64,000 bases of DNA from Stenotrophomonas maltophilia (lineage in GTDB: Bacteria > Pseudomonadota > Gammaproteobacteria > Xanthomonadales > Xanthomonadaceae): the NCBI RefSeq assembly GCF_013464485.1, contig NZ_RAUX01000005.1:73069-137068 (forward strand), written 5' to 3'. The notes below the pieces were generated by a model that saw nothing but the letters and a program-made list of their open reading frames with translations, made no database searches and was not told where the DNA came from. The position numbers and the translations under genes were made by a program. Positions 50,405 through 59,825 of this stretch are shown one piece after another. Positions within the stretch are counted from its first letter, which is position 1, and the number at the start of each line of letters is the position of its first letter.

Positions 50405-51871
50405 TCACCGCTGCAATGCTCGTCGCCCCGGTGCCTCCTGCAATGCATCGCTGGCCACCACCACACGGTTGCGGCCAGTGCGCTTGGCCTCGTACATCGC
50501 AGCGTCGGCCCGCGCCATCAACCGTTCGTAATCCGGATGGCCATCGTGTCCGGCAACACCGATGCTGGCGGTCAACGCCAGCACCTGCCCGTTGGCCAGT
50601 GCCGCAGGCGACTGCGCGATCTGCCGGCGCAGGCTTTCGGCAATCACCTCCGCCTGGGATTCACTGGCCGCGACCAGCACCACCACGAACTCTTCGCCGC
50701 CGTAGCGGAACAGGTAGTCGCTGCCGCGCGTCAACTGGCCAAGCAGGCCGGCAACATGTTGCAACGCGCGGTCGCCGGCATCGTGGCCGTGGCCGTCGTT
50801 GATCGCCTTGAAATGGTCCAGGTCGAGCAGCAGCAACGAGAACGGCGTGCGGTTGCGCGTGGCCAGCTCGATTTCCCGGCGCAGCACGGTGGGCAGGAAA
50901 CGCCGGTTGAGCAGGTTGGTCAATGCGTCGCTGCCAGCATCGAGTTCGCCGATGCGCTCGAACAGCAACGTCATCAGGGTGCGGATGCTGGCCAGATCCT
51001 CGCGGATCGACGGCAGCGTTGCCAGGCGTTGCGCAGGATCACCGTGGGCGGCCCGCTGCAGGCAGCCGTCGATGCGGGCCATCAGCCGGCCGACCTGCTG
51101 GGTCTCGGTGCTTTCGCCGAAGCTGGGGATGCCCTTGTGGGTGAACCACAGGCCGAATTCGGAGGTGGCCAGGCTGGCACTGTCGCTGCCCTGCACGTGC
51201 CCCGCCAGTGCATAGAGCAGGGTGTTTTCCCAGTCCAGCAGCAACGCCCGCTGGCGTTCGCGTTCGGTGCTGACGTTCTGCACCAGCGAGAACAGCCGGT
51301 ACGCCGCATCGGCACGGCTGGAGCGTTCGCGCGCGTGCGTGTAGGCCAGGGTCATGCCCTCCATTGCGATGTCCATGATCGCGCTGAGGCAGTCGATGGC
51401 GGCAAAGGCCGTGGCGCTGTCCGGTGCATCATCACGCAGGCGGACGAACAGCGCGTGCTTGAGCACGCGCGCGCCGCGGGTCACCAGGTCGACCGGAATG
51501 CCAACCCGCGCATGCACGTCGCCGATCACCCGCTGCGAAGCGACGGTGGTGGCGATGCCGGCGGCGTCGGTGGTCAGCAGTTGCACCAACCAGCGCTGCA
51601 TCGCCGGTTGCAGGCGTTGCTTGACCTGTTCGTGGGACAGGAAGCGACGTGCGCGGCCATCCTGCAGCAGGACTTCATAGAAGCGCTGGGCCAGCGCCGG
51701 TGGTGCGTCCGCTGCGGCCGCGTGCAGCAGTGCGGTGGCGGCGGGGCCGGCCTGCTGCAGGCACTGCTGCCACGCCTCTGCCAGCGGCTGGCTGGCGTCA
51801 TCCAGTTGGGGAGTTTCCACGTCGATCTCTGACTGCGTACGGCAAACCACGGGTATCGGCCGCGGTGGCAT
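50405..51871 (-). CDS. Globin-coupled diguanylate cyclase (DosC-like)
   Basis: Start placed at 51871 (MPPRPIPVV); the frame is open for 49 further codons. The 488-residue protein has an N-terminal sensor globin (about residues 20-170) with the likely haem-binding His120 in IGDVHARVGIP, the motif of the YddV/DosC group. A helical middle domain precedes a GGDEF domain with RYGGEEF (about 387-391). RGSD five residues earlier is an intact product-inhibition (I) site. It should make cyclic di-GMP in response to oxygen. The protein has no membrane span. A HD-GYP phosphodiesterase for the same messenger is encoded at 59826-60443. Confidence 0.88.
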   Translation of the reverse strand: MPPRPIPVVCRTQSEIDVETPQLDDASQPLAEAWQQCLQQAGPAATALLHAAAADAPPALAQRFYEVLLQDGRARRFLSHEQVKQRLQPAMQRWLVQLLTTDAAGIATTVASQRVIGDVHARVGIPVDLVTRGARVLKHALFVRLRDDAPDSATAFAAIDCLSAIMDIAMEGMTLAYTHARERSSRADAAYRLFSLVQNVSTERERQRALLLDWENTLLYALAGHVQGSDSASLATSEFGLWFTHKGIPSFGESTETQQVGRLMARIDGCLQRAAHGDPAQRLATLPSIREDLASIRTLMTLLFERIGELDAGSDALTNLLNRRFLPTVLRREIELATRNRTPFSLLLLDLDHFKAINDGHGHDAGDRALQHVAGLLGQLTRGSDYLFRYGGEEFVVVLVAASESQAEVIAESLRRQIAQSPAALANGQVLALTASIGVAGHDGHPDYERLMARADAAMYEAKRTGRNRVVVASDALQEAPGRRALQR

Positions 51872-51968
51872 GCGGTTGATGGCGGGGTAGCCGGCCAGTT
51901 TACGCGCGGTGCAGGGTTGCAGGGTGCGCAAAGCACACGCCCGCTGCTGCGGCAATGACTGAACGCAT

Positions 51969-51987
51969 TTGAGAATCACTCGCATTG
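51969..51987 (+). promoter_or_regulatory. Fur box upstream of the FepA-like receptor gene
   Basis: TTGAGAATCACTCGCATTG matches AATGAGAATCATTCGCATT-type Fur sites at 16 of 19 positions. It lies about 120 bases before the receptor start and between the two divergent genes. Confidence 0.75.
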
Positions 51988-52105
51988 ATGGGAGAATGCG
52001 CGCACGGAACGGTCGCACACGCCTGCGGCAACGCTCCGCCTCCCCCTCGTCGTTGCCTCAAGCCCTTTGCCAGAGGCCCCGTTGCCCTGCCAGAAGGTCC
52101 AGACC

Positions 52106-54355
52106 ATGTCCCCTGCCGTTGTCCTTTCGCCGCGCCCGCTGGCGCTTGCCGTTGCCACCCTGCTGGCGGGCAGCGCCCTGACCGCCAGTGCCGAGACCGA
52201 CGCCACCGATATCGACACCGTGCATGTCACGGCATCGCAGATCGCACGCCAGGCGCTGGGCACCTCGACCATCACCGCCGAGGACATTGCCAGGCGTCCG
52301 CCGGCCAACGACATCGCCGAGCTGCTGCGCACCATGCCGGGCGTCAACCTGACCGGCAACAGTGCCTCGGGCCAGTACGGCAACAACCGCCAGATCGATC
52401 TGCGCGGAATGGGGCCGGAGAACACTTTGATCCTGGTCGATGGCAAGCGCGTCGGAGCGCGCGACGCCGTGCGCATGGGCCGCAGTGGTGAGCGCAACAC
52501 GCGTGGCGATACCAACTGGGTGCCCGCGGAAATGATCGAGCGCATCGAGGTGCTGCGCGGTCCGGCGGCGGCGCGCTATGGCTCGGGCGCCTCCGGTGGC
52601 GTGGTCAACATCATCACCAAGCGTCCCAGTGGCGACCTGACCGGCGCGGTCGACCTGTACGGTCTGGTGCCGGAGCACAGCGCCGAAGGTGGCAGCGAGC
52701 GCGTCGGCCTGCAGCTCAGCGGCCCGTTGACCGACACCCTGTCGTTCCGCCTGTACGGCAACCTCAACAAGACCGACGCGGATTCACTGGACCTCAACCG
52801 TCAGTACGCGAGCAACCCCAACGCGGTGCCGCCGGCGGGCCGAGAAGGCGTCAAGAACCGTGATGTCAATGCGCTGCTGCGCTGGGACGCCAACGCCAAC
52901 CAGGTGGTCGAGCTCGAAGCAGGCACCAGTCGCCAGGGCAACATCTACGCAGGCGATCGCGCGGTCAGCACCACCGGTACGTCCACCGGCATCGATCTGG
53001 CTGCACTGGCCGAAGGTGAAGCCGAGACCAACCGTATGTACCGCAACACCGGCGCGATCACCCACCGCGGCCGCTGGGGCGATGTCACCTCGCGGGTGAC
53101 GGCCGCAGTGGAAGCGGTGAACAACGCGCGTATCAACGAAGGCCTGGCTGGCGGCCCGGAAGGCAGCTTCAACGGCACCGACTGGTCGACCTCGCGCCTG
53201 CGCAACTACCAGCTGGACGGCGAAGTGAGCTTCCCGACCACGCTGGGCGGTGCCGAGAACATCTGGACGCTGGGCTTTGAATACCTCGGTAGCCGCCTGA
53301 CCGACCCGTATTCGATGAGCCAGTCCAGCAGCAGTGGCGGCGGCATCCCGGGCCTGTCGGCCAATCGCGCGCGCGGCAAGTCCGATGCGCAGACCACCGC
53401 CGCATTCGTGGAAGACAACATCTACCTGGGTGAGCGCTGGATCGTCACCCCGGGCGTGCGCTTCGATCACCACAGCCAGTTCGGCAACAACACCAGTCCC
53501 AGCCTCAACGCACAGTTCCGCATCAATAGCGACTGGGTGGTGAAGGGCGGTATTGCCCGTGCCTTCAAGGCGCCGAACCTGTACCAGTCGAATCCGGATT
53601 ACCTTTACTACACCCGAGGCAATGGCTGCCCCAATGCGTTGCCGAGCCTGGGTGCCGGCTGCTACATGCGCGGCAATGCGGATCTGAAGGCGGAAACCAG
53701 CCTGAACAAGGAGCTCGGCATCGAGTGGGCGCCGCAGAGCGGCTGGCAGGCCTCGCTGACCTACTTCCACAACGACTACAAGGACAAGATCCAGGCCGGT
53801 TACACCCAGATTGGGCTGACCGCCGACACCAAGGGCCGCATCTTCCGCTGGGAGAACGCACCCAAGGCGATCGTGCAGGGGCTTGAGGGCAACCTGGTGA
53901 TCCCGCTGCTGGGCGAGCAGGGCAACCGCCTGAAGTGGAGCAACAACTTCACCTACATGGTGGAGAACGAGAACAAGACCACGCACCAGCCGCTGTCGGT
54001 GATTCCGAAGTACACCGTCAACACCATGTTGGACTGGCAGGCCACCGACAAGCTGTCACTGCTGCTGACCGGCACGTTCTATGGCAGGCAGAAGCCGGCC
54101 ACCACGAACATCAACAACGACCCGCGCTGCACCGGCACCTGTGATCCGTCGATCGCGCTGCAGGACCGTGGCGCCTACAACATCTGGGGCGTGAGCGCGC
54201 GTTACAAGGTGACCGGGACGGTCAGCTTCGGCTTCGGCGTGAACAACCTGGCTGACAAGCGCCTGTTCCGCGAGGCCAACAGCAGCGACGCCGGTGCGGC
54301 GACCTACAACGAGCCCGGCCGCGCGTACTGGGCCAGCCTGCGCTTCGGGTTCTGA
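52106..54355 (+). CDS. fepA: FepA-like ferric-enterobactin receptor
   Basis: I start at 52106 (MSPAVVLSP), which gives a normal signal peptide ending ASAE; an ATG 39 bases upstream is possible. The 749-residue protein has a TonB-box region (DIDTVHVTASQ), a plug with PGVNLTGNSASGQYGNNRQI, LDGRG-like LRGMGPENTLILVDGKRV and SGERNTRGDTNWVP, all characteristic of the FepA/PfeA/BfeA catecholate receptors, and IERIEVLRGPAAARYGSGAS. The barrel ends RFGF with terminal Phe. A Fur box upstream supports induction by iron limitation. Enterobactin or a similar catecholate is the expected ligand. Confidence 0.9.
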   Translation: MSPAVVLSPRPLALAVATLLAGSALTASAETDATDIDTVHVTASQIARQALGTSTITAEDIARRPPANDIAELLRTMPGVNLTGNSASGQYGNNRQIDLRGMGPENTLILVDGKRVGARDAVRMGRSGERNTRGDTNWVPAEMIERIEVLRGPAAARYGSGASGGVVNIITKRPSGDLTGAVDLYGLVPEHSAEGGSERVGLQLSGPLTDTLSFRLYGNLNKTDADSLDLNRQYASNPNAVPPAGREGVKNRDVNALLRWDANANQVVELEAGTSRQGNIYAGDRAVSTTGTSTGIDLAALAEGEAETNRMYRNTGAITHRGRWGDVTSRVTAAVEAVNNARINEGLAGGPEGSFNGTDWSTSRLRNYQLDGEVSFPTTLGGAENIWTLGFEYLGSRLTDPYSMSQSSSSGGGIPGLSANRARGKSDAQTTAAFVEDNIYLGERWIVTPGVRFDHHSQFGNNTSPSLNAQFRINSDWVVKGGIARAFKAPNLYQSNPDYLYYTRGNGCPNALPSLGAGCYMRGNADLKAETSLNKELGIEWAPQSGWQASLTYFHNDYKDKIQAGYTQIGLTADTKGRIFRWENAPKAIVQGLEGNLVIPLLGEQGNRLKWSNNFTYMVENENKTTHQPLSVIPKYTVNTMLDWQATDKLSLLLTGTFYGRQKPATTNINNDPRCTGTCDPSIALQDRGAYNIWGVSARYKVTGTVSFGFGVNNLADKRLFREANSSDAGAATYNEPGRAYWASLRFGF

Positions 54356-54398
54356 TCGCACGCGGGAGCTGTTCCGCTGCATTCGTCAGGCAGGGTCT

Positions 54399-54432
54399 GG
54401 CGCTACCGGGTAGCGCCGGGCCGTGCACGGCG
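54399..54432. repeat. Hairpin/SMAG-like element after the receptor gene
   Basis: GGCGCTACC (54399-54407) and GGTAGCGCC (54409-54417) form a nine-pair palindrome, and GTAG at 54410 begins a second hairpin-prone run GCGCCGGGCCGTGCACGGCG. This looks like a degenerate GTAG repeat, which may also act as terminator. Confidence 0.5.
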
Positions 54433-54528
54433 GCATCGGCGCTGCACGCCTGCAATGTTATAAACACCGTAATAGTCTCCTCCGCCAGCACGGCGTAGCC
54501 TGCACCGCATCGCAAAGGAGCTGTTGCC

Positions 54529-55500
54529 ATGGGCCACGACCACGATCACCTGCCATCCCAGATCCGCCACGAGAAACCCTTGTGGTGGGCGCTCGGCCTG
54601 ACCTCCACCTTCCTCGTCGTCGAGGTGGTGGGCGCGTTCTGGACCAACAGCCTGGCGCTGCTTTCCGATGCGGCGCACATGGCCACCGACGCGCTGGCAC
54701 TGATGATCGCGCTGGTGGCGGTGCGGCTGAGCCGCCGACCGCCGGATGCGCGTCGCACCTACGGCTATGCACGCCTGGAAGCATTGGGCGCGATGATCAA
54801 CGGCGCCATGCTTTTCGTGGTTGCCGGCTACATTCTGTGGGAGGCGATTGGACGCTTCCGCGAGCCTCAGGAGATCGCTTCTTCCGGCATGCTGGTGATC
54901 GCTGCCGCAGGCCTGGTCATCAACCTGATCTCGATGCGCCTGCTGCAGGCCGGCAGTGGCGAGAGCCTGAACGTGAAGGGCGCCTATCTGGAAGTGTGGG
55001 CCGACATGCTTGGTTCGGTGGCGGTGATCGCGGGTGCCCTGTTGATCAAGTGGACCGGCTGGAAGCCGATCGATCCGATACTGGCGGTGCTGATCGGCCT
55101 GTGGGTGCTGCCACGCACGTACGTGCTGATGCGCGAGGCGATCAACGTGCTTCTGGAAGGCGTGCCCAAGGGCTTGGATGTGGCCAAGGTGCGTGACAGT
55201 CTGTCCGGGCACGCGGCGGTGCTGGATGTACATGACCTGCATGTGTGGGCGCTCGCCTCCAGCACCCCGGCGCTGACCGCGCACATCGTGATGCGCGACG
55301 GCACCGATGCCGATGCGCTGCGCCGCGAGCTTGGCGGACGCCTGCACGATGACTTCGGCATCGAGCACGTGACGCTGCAGATCGAAGCTGATCACTGCGG
55401 CGAAGCCTGTGGTGAGCCGGCGCCGGTGAAGGGCGGCGGCCACGAGGGCCATGACCACGGCGAAGACGCACAGGGCCATCGCGGCCATGTGCATCGTTGA
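54529..55500 (+). CDS. czcD: CDF-family zinc/cadmium/cobalt exporter, CzcD-like
   Basis: A 323-residue exporter with AAAGGAG upstream. Both ends are His-rich (MGHDHDHLP; HEGHDHGEDAQGHRGHVHR). Six helices are expected; LLSDAAHMATD in helix two and GAYLEVWADMLGS in helix five carry the transport-site residues. The Glu in place of His in the second motif is normal for CzcD and differs from ZitB. The C-terminal cytoplasmic domain (VHDLHVWALASSTPALTAHI) is standard. It expels divalent metal from cytoplasm to periplasm. No metal-responsive regulator lies beside it. Confidence 0.88.
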   Translation: MGHDHDHLPSQIRHEKPLWWALGLTSTFLVVEVVGAFWTNSLALLSDAAHMATDALALMIALVAVRLSRRPPDARRTYGYARLEALGAMINGAMLFVVAGYILWEAIGRFREPQEIASSGMLVIAAAGLVINLISMRLLQAGSGESLNVKGAYLEVWADMLGSVAVIAGALLIKWTGWKPIDPILAVLIGLWVLPRTYVLMREAINVLLEGVPKGLDVAKVRDSLSGHAAVLDVHDLHVWALASSTPALTAHIVMRDGTDADALRRELGGRLHDDFGIEHVTLQIEADHCGEACGEPAPVKGGGHEGHDHGEDAQGHRGHVHR

Positions 55501-55540
55501 ACGAGACATGCATGCACGCCAATCGGTTGAAACCGGTTGG

Positions 55541-55607
55541 ACGAAACCGGCCGGGCGAAACCGATTGCACGAATCCGGCCGGGCGAAACCGATTGCACGA
55601 ATCCGCC
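55541..55607 (+). repeat. 28-bp tandem repeat
   Basis: Units at 55541-55568 and 55569-55596 differ by one base, and a third partial unit runs to 55607. Core: CCGGCCGGGCGAAACCGATT. The array lies between the metal-exporter gene and a SMAG dimer. Confidence 0.8.
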
Positions 55608-55610
55608 TTG

Positions 55611-55698
55611 GTAGAGTCGACTGTTAGTCGACTGCTCTCCCGCGAGGCTGCGACAAAGCCCGCGCTGTGCGCGAGAGTCGACTGACAGTCGACTCTAC
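55611..55698. repeat. SMAG-type element dimer
   Basis: Head GTAGAGTCGACTGTTAGTCG at 55611 and inverted partner ending ACAGTCGACTCTAC at 55698. Confidence 0.85.
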
Positions 55699-55750
55699 CC
55701 AATCGTCGCGACGCGACCGCGCAGGCTGCATCCGTCCACGGCGGTGAAGG

Positions 55751-56425
55751 TCATTCGTCCCGTCGGGACGCCAGCCGATCCGCCAGCCGGGTCGGTTCCG
55801 GCAGGCGATAGCCACGCAGCGTGCGCTGCACCCAATCCAGCGCGGTATCGGCACTGACCCGATGGCCACCGGCCACGAACAGTGGCTTGCAGCGCACCTT
55901 GCTGCGCAACACCCAGCCCAGTTGTTCATCGCCATCCAACAGCGGCGTATGCGCACCGGCCTCGGCGCCCGGCTCGACGAAGCGCCCCACCAGTTTCGAC
56001 TTGGCCACACCGATGCTGGGCAGGTCGGTGACCACGCCCAGGTGCGCGGCCACGCCCAACCGGCGTGGATGGCTGATGCCGTGGCCGTCGACGAACACCA
56101 GATCCGGCGCCTGCGGCAGCAGCGTCAGTGCCGCCAGCAGCGCGGGCAGCTCTCGGAAGCTGAGCAGCCCGGGGATGTACGGCATCACCGTGGGAATGCG
56201 CGCTATTTCCTGCGCCACGGGCTGCAATGTCTTCGCATCCAGCAGCACCGCTGCGGCGCGGGTGGTGGCACCGTTGTTCTCGAAGCCGACATCCAGCCCC
56301 GCCAGCCAGCGCACGTCGCGGGGCAGGCCGTCCTGGCGCTTCACGCGGCCGGCAAGCTGGATCTGATGCGCGCGGGCAGTGGCGACGCTGCCATCCCAGC
56401 GTCCGGGGTCGATCACCGTATTCAT
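55751..56425 (-). CDS. nfi: Endonuclease V
   Basis: A 224-residue enzyme with all three catalytic acids in context: Asp in LAGLDVGFE, Glu in [13 protein letters not shown] and Asp in [17 protein letters not shown]. The final Asp/His region around [11 protein letters not shown] is also typical. It cuts DNA near deoxyinosine, or RNA in some organisms, as part of base-damage repair. Length is normal. The gene is divergent from gpmA with 95 bases between the starts. Confidence 0.93.
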   Translation of the reverse strand: MNTVIDPGRWDGSVATARAHQIQLAGRVKRQDGLPRDVRWLAGLDVGFENNGATTRAAAVLLDAKTLQPVAQEIARIPTVMPYIPGLLSFRELPALLAALTLLPQAPDLVFVDGHGISHPRRLGVAAHLGVVTDLPSIGVAKSKLVGRFVEPGAEAGAHTPLLDGDEQLGWVLRSKVRCKPLFVAGGHRVSADTALDWVQRTLRGYRLPEPTRLADRLASRRDE

Positions 56426-56519
56426 TGGCCACAGCATCGCATGCGCGGCGCCACGGCCCGGTGAGCGGCGCCCGGGGCTACAATGGCGGCCTGCCTTTCC
56501 TCGCGTTGGAGACCCTGCA

Positions 56520-57269
56520 GTGACCCGTAAACTCGTACTGTTGCGCCATGGCCAGAGCCAGTGGAACCTGGACAACCGCTTCACCGGCTGGGTCGATGTC
56601 GACCTGACCGAGCAGGGGCGCCGGGAAGCGGCCGCCGCCGGTCGCCTGATGCGCGAGGAAGGCCTGCAGTTCGACGTCGCCCACACCTCCGTGCTGAAGC
56701 GTGCCATCCACACTCTGCAGGGGGCGCTGGCCGAGCTGGAGCAGGACTGGCTGCCGGTGAACAAGTCCTGGCGCCTCAACGAGCGCCACTACGGCGGCCT
56801 GCAGGGCCTGGACAAGGCCGAGACCGCTGCCAAGCATGGTGAGGAGCAGGTCAAGGTGTGGCGCCGTTCGTACGACATCCCGCCGCCGCCGATGGAGCTG
56901 GAAGATCCGGGCCACCCGATCCATGACCGCCGCTACGCCGGTCTGGACCGCAACGCACTGCCGGGCACCGAATCGCTGGCCACCACCCTGGACCGCGTGC
57001 TGCCGTACTGGCACGACGCCATCGCGCCGCAGCTGAAGGACGGCAAGACTGTGCTGGTCACTGCCCACGGCAACTCGCTGCGCGCGCTGTACAAGTACCT
57101 CAACAACGTCTCGCGCGAGGAAATCCTCGAGCTGAACATCCCGACCGGCATCCCGCTGCTGTTCGAACTGAACGACGACCTGACCGTGCAGTCGTTCCGC
57201 TATCTTGGTGACCCGGAAGCGGCGCGCAAGGCCGCTGAAGCCGTGGCCAACCAGGGCAAGGCGAAGTAA
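56520..57269 (+). CDS. gpmA: 2,3-bisphosphoglycerate-dependent phosphoglycerate mutase
   Basis: Starts at GTG (56520) with GGAG eight bases upstream, giving 249 residues, one fewer than the E. coli enzyme. [12 protein letters not shown] holds the phospho-accepting His, [11 protein letters not shown] and [14 protein letters not shown] are conserved, and [11 protein letters not shown] has the second active-site His. The C-terminal AVANQGKAK matches the E. coli protein. It interconverts 3- and 2-phosphoglycerate in glycolysis and gluconeogenesis. A GCAA-loop terminator follows directly. Confidence 0.97.
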   Translation: MTRKLVLLRHGQSQWNLDNRFTGWVDVDLTEQGRREAAAAGRLMREEGLQFDVAHTSVLKRAIHTLQGALAELEQDWLPVNKSWRLNERHYGGLQGLDKAETAAKHGEEQVKVWRRSYDIPPPPMELEDPGHPIHDRRYAGLDRNALPGTESLATTLDRVLPYWHDAIAPQLKDGKTVLVTAHGNSLRALYKYLNNVSREEILELNIPTGIPLLFELNDDLTVQSFRYLGDPEAARKAAEAVANQGKAK

Positions 57270-57272
57270 GAA

Positions 57273-57302
57273 GAAGGCCGGCGCAAGCCGGCCTTCGTTT
57301 TT
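57273..57302 (+). terminator. Terminator after gpmA
   Basis: Ten-pair stem GAAGGCCGGC-gcaa-GCCGGCCTTC followed by GTTTTT, four bases after the stop. Confidence 0.9.
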
Positions 57303-57394
57303 GTAGAGTCGAGCCATGCTCGACGGCTCTCCGTTCCAGGTTCATGACCCCCGCGGCAAGAGGCCAACAGCACTCGAGCATGGCTCGAGCCTAC
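57303..57394. repeat. SMAG-type element dimer (variant)
   Basis: GTAGAGTCGAGCCATGCTCG at 57303 and the inverted partner CGAGCATGGCTCGAGCCTAC ending at 57394. The stem sequence differs from the GTCGACTG type found elsewhere in the window. Confidence 0.85.
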
Positions 57395-57478
57395 AAGAGG
57401 CTCGCCCCTGTGACCTTTGGCCGGTCCCTGTCGTGAGCTTCCCCGGCTACCCTGTGGAATTACCCGCAGGAGCGCCTC

Positions 57479-59572
57479 ATGAACGTCCGCAACCTGGTCC
57501 CGCTGGGCCTGACCATCGCCATCGCTGCCTCGCTGGCGGCCTGTGGCAAGAATGAAACCGCGCCGGCCGCCAACGCCGACGCCAAGCCGGCCTTCGATCT
57601 GTCGCAGATCAAGACCCCGCTGATCTCGCTCAACAGCGCCGATCTGGATCCGGCCATTTCGGCCTGTACCGATCTCAATGGCTTCGTCAACGGCAAGTGG
57701 CTGAAGGCCAACCCGGTGCCGGGCGACCAGACCACCTGGGGCAGCTTCGAGATCCTGCGCGAGCGCTCGCTGGAAGTGCAGCACACGCTGGTGCAGCAGG
57801 CGGCCGCCAGCCAGGCCAAGGCCGGCTCGGTGGAAGCCAAGATCGGTGATATCTGGAAGACCGGCAACGACGAGGCAAAGATCGAAGCCGCCGGCCTGGC
57901 GCCGCTGCAGCCGCAGCTGGACAAGATCGCCGCGCTGAACGACACCGCCGCCATCACCCAGTACCTGCGCGACAGCCAGGCCGAGGGCAAGGGCGTGCTG
58001 TTCTCGCTGTTCGCCAATGCCGACTACAAGGATTCGGCGAACGTCATTGCCTACGTCGGCCAGGGCGGTCTGGGCCTGCCGGAAAAGGGCTACTACTTCG
58101 ACGATGCACAGGCCAAGATCCGCGATGCCTATGTGGCCTACATCGCACAGGTGCTGACCCTGTCAGGCGTGGACGCTGCGCAGGCGGCCGAGCAGGCCAA
58201 GGCCGTGATGGCCTTTGAAACCCGCCTGGCCAAGGCCTCGATGTCACGCATCGAAATGCGTGACCCGGCCAAGCGCTACAACCCGCTCAGCGCCGCCGAC
58301 GCCGACAAGCTGACCCCGAACTTCAGCTGGACCGCGCTGTTCGACACCCTCAAGGTGCCGGCCGCACAGAAGTTCTCGTTGGCCCAGCCGGGCTTCTTCG
58401 GTGAAATGGACAAGATGCTGGCCGACGTGCCCGCCAGCACCTGGCAGGCCTACCTGCGCTTCCACACCATCGACGATGCCTCGCCGTACCTGAGCAGCCA
58501 GTTCGAGAAGGCGAACTTCGATTTCTACGGCACCACCCTGCGTGGCCAGAAGGAAATGCAGCCGCGCTGGAAGCGCGTGCTGGAATCGGTCAACGGTGGC
58601 ATGGGTGAAGCGCTGGGCCAGCTGTACGTCGATGCCGTGTTCCCGGCCGAGTCGAAGGTGGCCATGCAGCACCTGGTGGAGAACCTGTCGCAGGCGCTGA
58701 AGGCACGCCTGGAGCAGCTGCCGTGGATGGGCGAAGAGACCAAGAAGAAGGCACTGGAGAAGTGGGCCAGCTTCACTCCGAAGATCGGTTACCCGGACAA
58801 GTGGCGTGACTGGGCGGGCCTGCAGACCAACGGCGACAGCTACCTGGGCAACATGCAGGCAGCGCGTGCGTTCAACTACCGCTACATGCTGGACAAGATC
58901 GGCAAGCCGGTGGACAAGACCGAGTGGGGCATGACCCCGCAGACGGTCAACGCCTACTACAACGCCACCAAGAACGAGATCGTGTTCCCGGCCGCCATCC
59001 TGCAGGCGCCGTTCTTCGACGCCAAGGCCGATCCGGCGCTGAACTACGGCGGCATCGGTGCGGTCATCGGCCACGAAATGATGCACGGCTACGATGACTC
59101 GGGCAGCCAGTTCGCCGCCAACGGCAATTTCGACAACTGGTGGACCGACGCCGACCGCAAGGCCTTCACCGAGCGTACCGACCAGCTGGTCGCGCAGTTC
59201 GACGGCTATGAATCGGTGCCGGGCGTGTTCGTGAAGGGCAAGCTGACCCTGGGCGAGAACATCGGCGACCTCGGTGGCCTGACCGTGGCCTACGACGCGC
59301 TGCAGATGGCGCTGAAGGAAGACCCGAAGGCGAATGTCGAGGTCGATGGCCACAGCCAGGACCAGCGCTTCTTCATGAACTGGGCCACCGTGTGGCGCCG
59401 CAACTTCACCGATGGCGAGCTGCGCGTGCGCCTGAACACCGACCCGCACGCGCCGGCCAACTTCCGTGCCAATGGTGCGCCGTCGAACATGCCGTCGTAT
59501 GCCGCTGCGTTCCAGTGCAAGGCCGGCGACGCAATGGTGCGTGCCGACGACAAGCGCGTAGTGATCTGGTAA
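57479..59572 (+). CDS. M13-family zinc metallopeptidase lipoprotein
   Basis: A 697-residue protein with GGAG upstream and a lipoprotein signal, lipobox LAAC at Cys22. The neprilysin/PepO signature is intact: HEMMH at residues 532-536 in VIGHEMMHGYDDSGSQF, ENIGDLGGLTVAYDA (third zinc ligand Glu near 594), and NAYYN earlier for substrate backbone binding. It should cleave oligopeptides in the periplasm or at the surface. Monocistronic with its own terminator. Confidence 0.93.
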   Translation: MNVRNLVPLGLTIAIAASLAACGKNETAPAANADAKPAFDLSQIKTPLISLNSADLDPAISACTDLNGFVNGKWLKANPVPGDQTTWGSFEILRERSLEVQHTLVQQAAASQAKAGSVEAKIGDIWKTGNDEAKIEAAGLAPLQPQLDKIAALNDTAAITQYLRDSQAEGKGVLFSLFANADYKDSANVIAYVGQGGLGLPEKGYYFDDAQAKIRDAYVAYIAQVLTLSGVDAAQAAEQAKAVMAFETRLAKASMSRIEMRDPAKRYNPLSAADADKLTPNFSWTALFDTLKVPAAQKFSLAQPGFFGEMDKMLADVPASTWQAYLRFHTIDDASPYLSSQFEKANFDFYGTTLRGQKEMQPRWKRVLESVNGGMGEALGQLYVDAVFPAESKVAMQHLVENLSQALKARLEQLPWMGEETKKKALEKWASFTPKIGYPDKWRDWAGLQTNGDSYLGNMQAARAFNYRYMLDKIGKPVDKTEWGMTPQTVNAYYNATKNEIVFPAAILQAPFFDAKADPALNYGGIGAVIGHEMMHGYDDSGSQFAANGNFDNWWTDADRKAFTERTDQLVAQFDGYESVPGVFVKGKLTLGENIGDLGGLTVAYDALQMALKEDPKANVEVDGHSQDQRFFMNWATVWRRNFTDGELRVRLNTDPHAPANFRANGAPSNMPSYAAAFQCKAGDAMVRADDKRVVIW

Positions 59573-59600
59573 TCGATCGCAGCTGATGCGTGATGAAAGA

Positions 59601-59624
59601 GGCCCGGCGCAAGCCGGGCCTTTT
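59601..59624 (+). terminator. Terminator after the M13 peptidase gene
   Basis: Stem GGCCCGGC-gcaa-GCCGGGCC followed by TTTT. Confidence 0.9.
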
Positions 59625-59651
59625 GTCTGCCGGCACGATGCCACCGGATCG

Positions 59652-59739
59652 GTAGAGTCGACTGTTAGTCGACTATCGCGCGCAGCGCGGGATTTTCGCG
59701 ATCTGAAGGAAGAGCAGCCGACTGACAGTCGACTCTGCC
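59652..59739. repeat. SMAG-type element dimer, one head degenerate
   Basis: Head GTAGAGTCGACTGTTAGTCG at 59652; the inverted partner ends CAGTCGACTCTGC, so its GTAG has become GCAG. Confidence 0.8.
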
Positions 59740-59825
59740 AGCGGGTCAGCTGGCGGGTCAATCAGTGCATCAGCCAGCGGGTCAGCCGGCACGTTGGTTC
59801 ATGCATGGCGGGTGGCGTCAGCCGA

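Noticed and set aside
55541-55607. CRISPR-like repeat
   Set aside because: Units are directly adjacent with no spacers and no cas genes are nearby.
59730-59810. CAGCGGGTCAGC-type imperfect repeats
   Set aside because: Short, irregular and without hairpin or spacing regularity; probably decayed repeat sequence.
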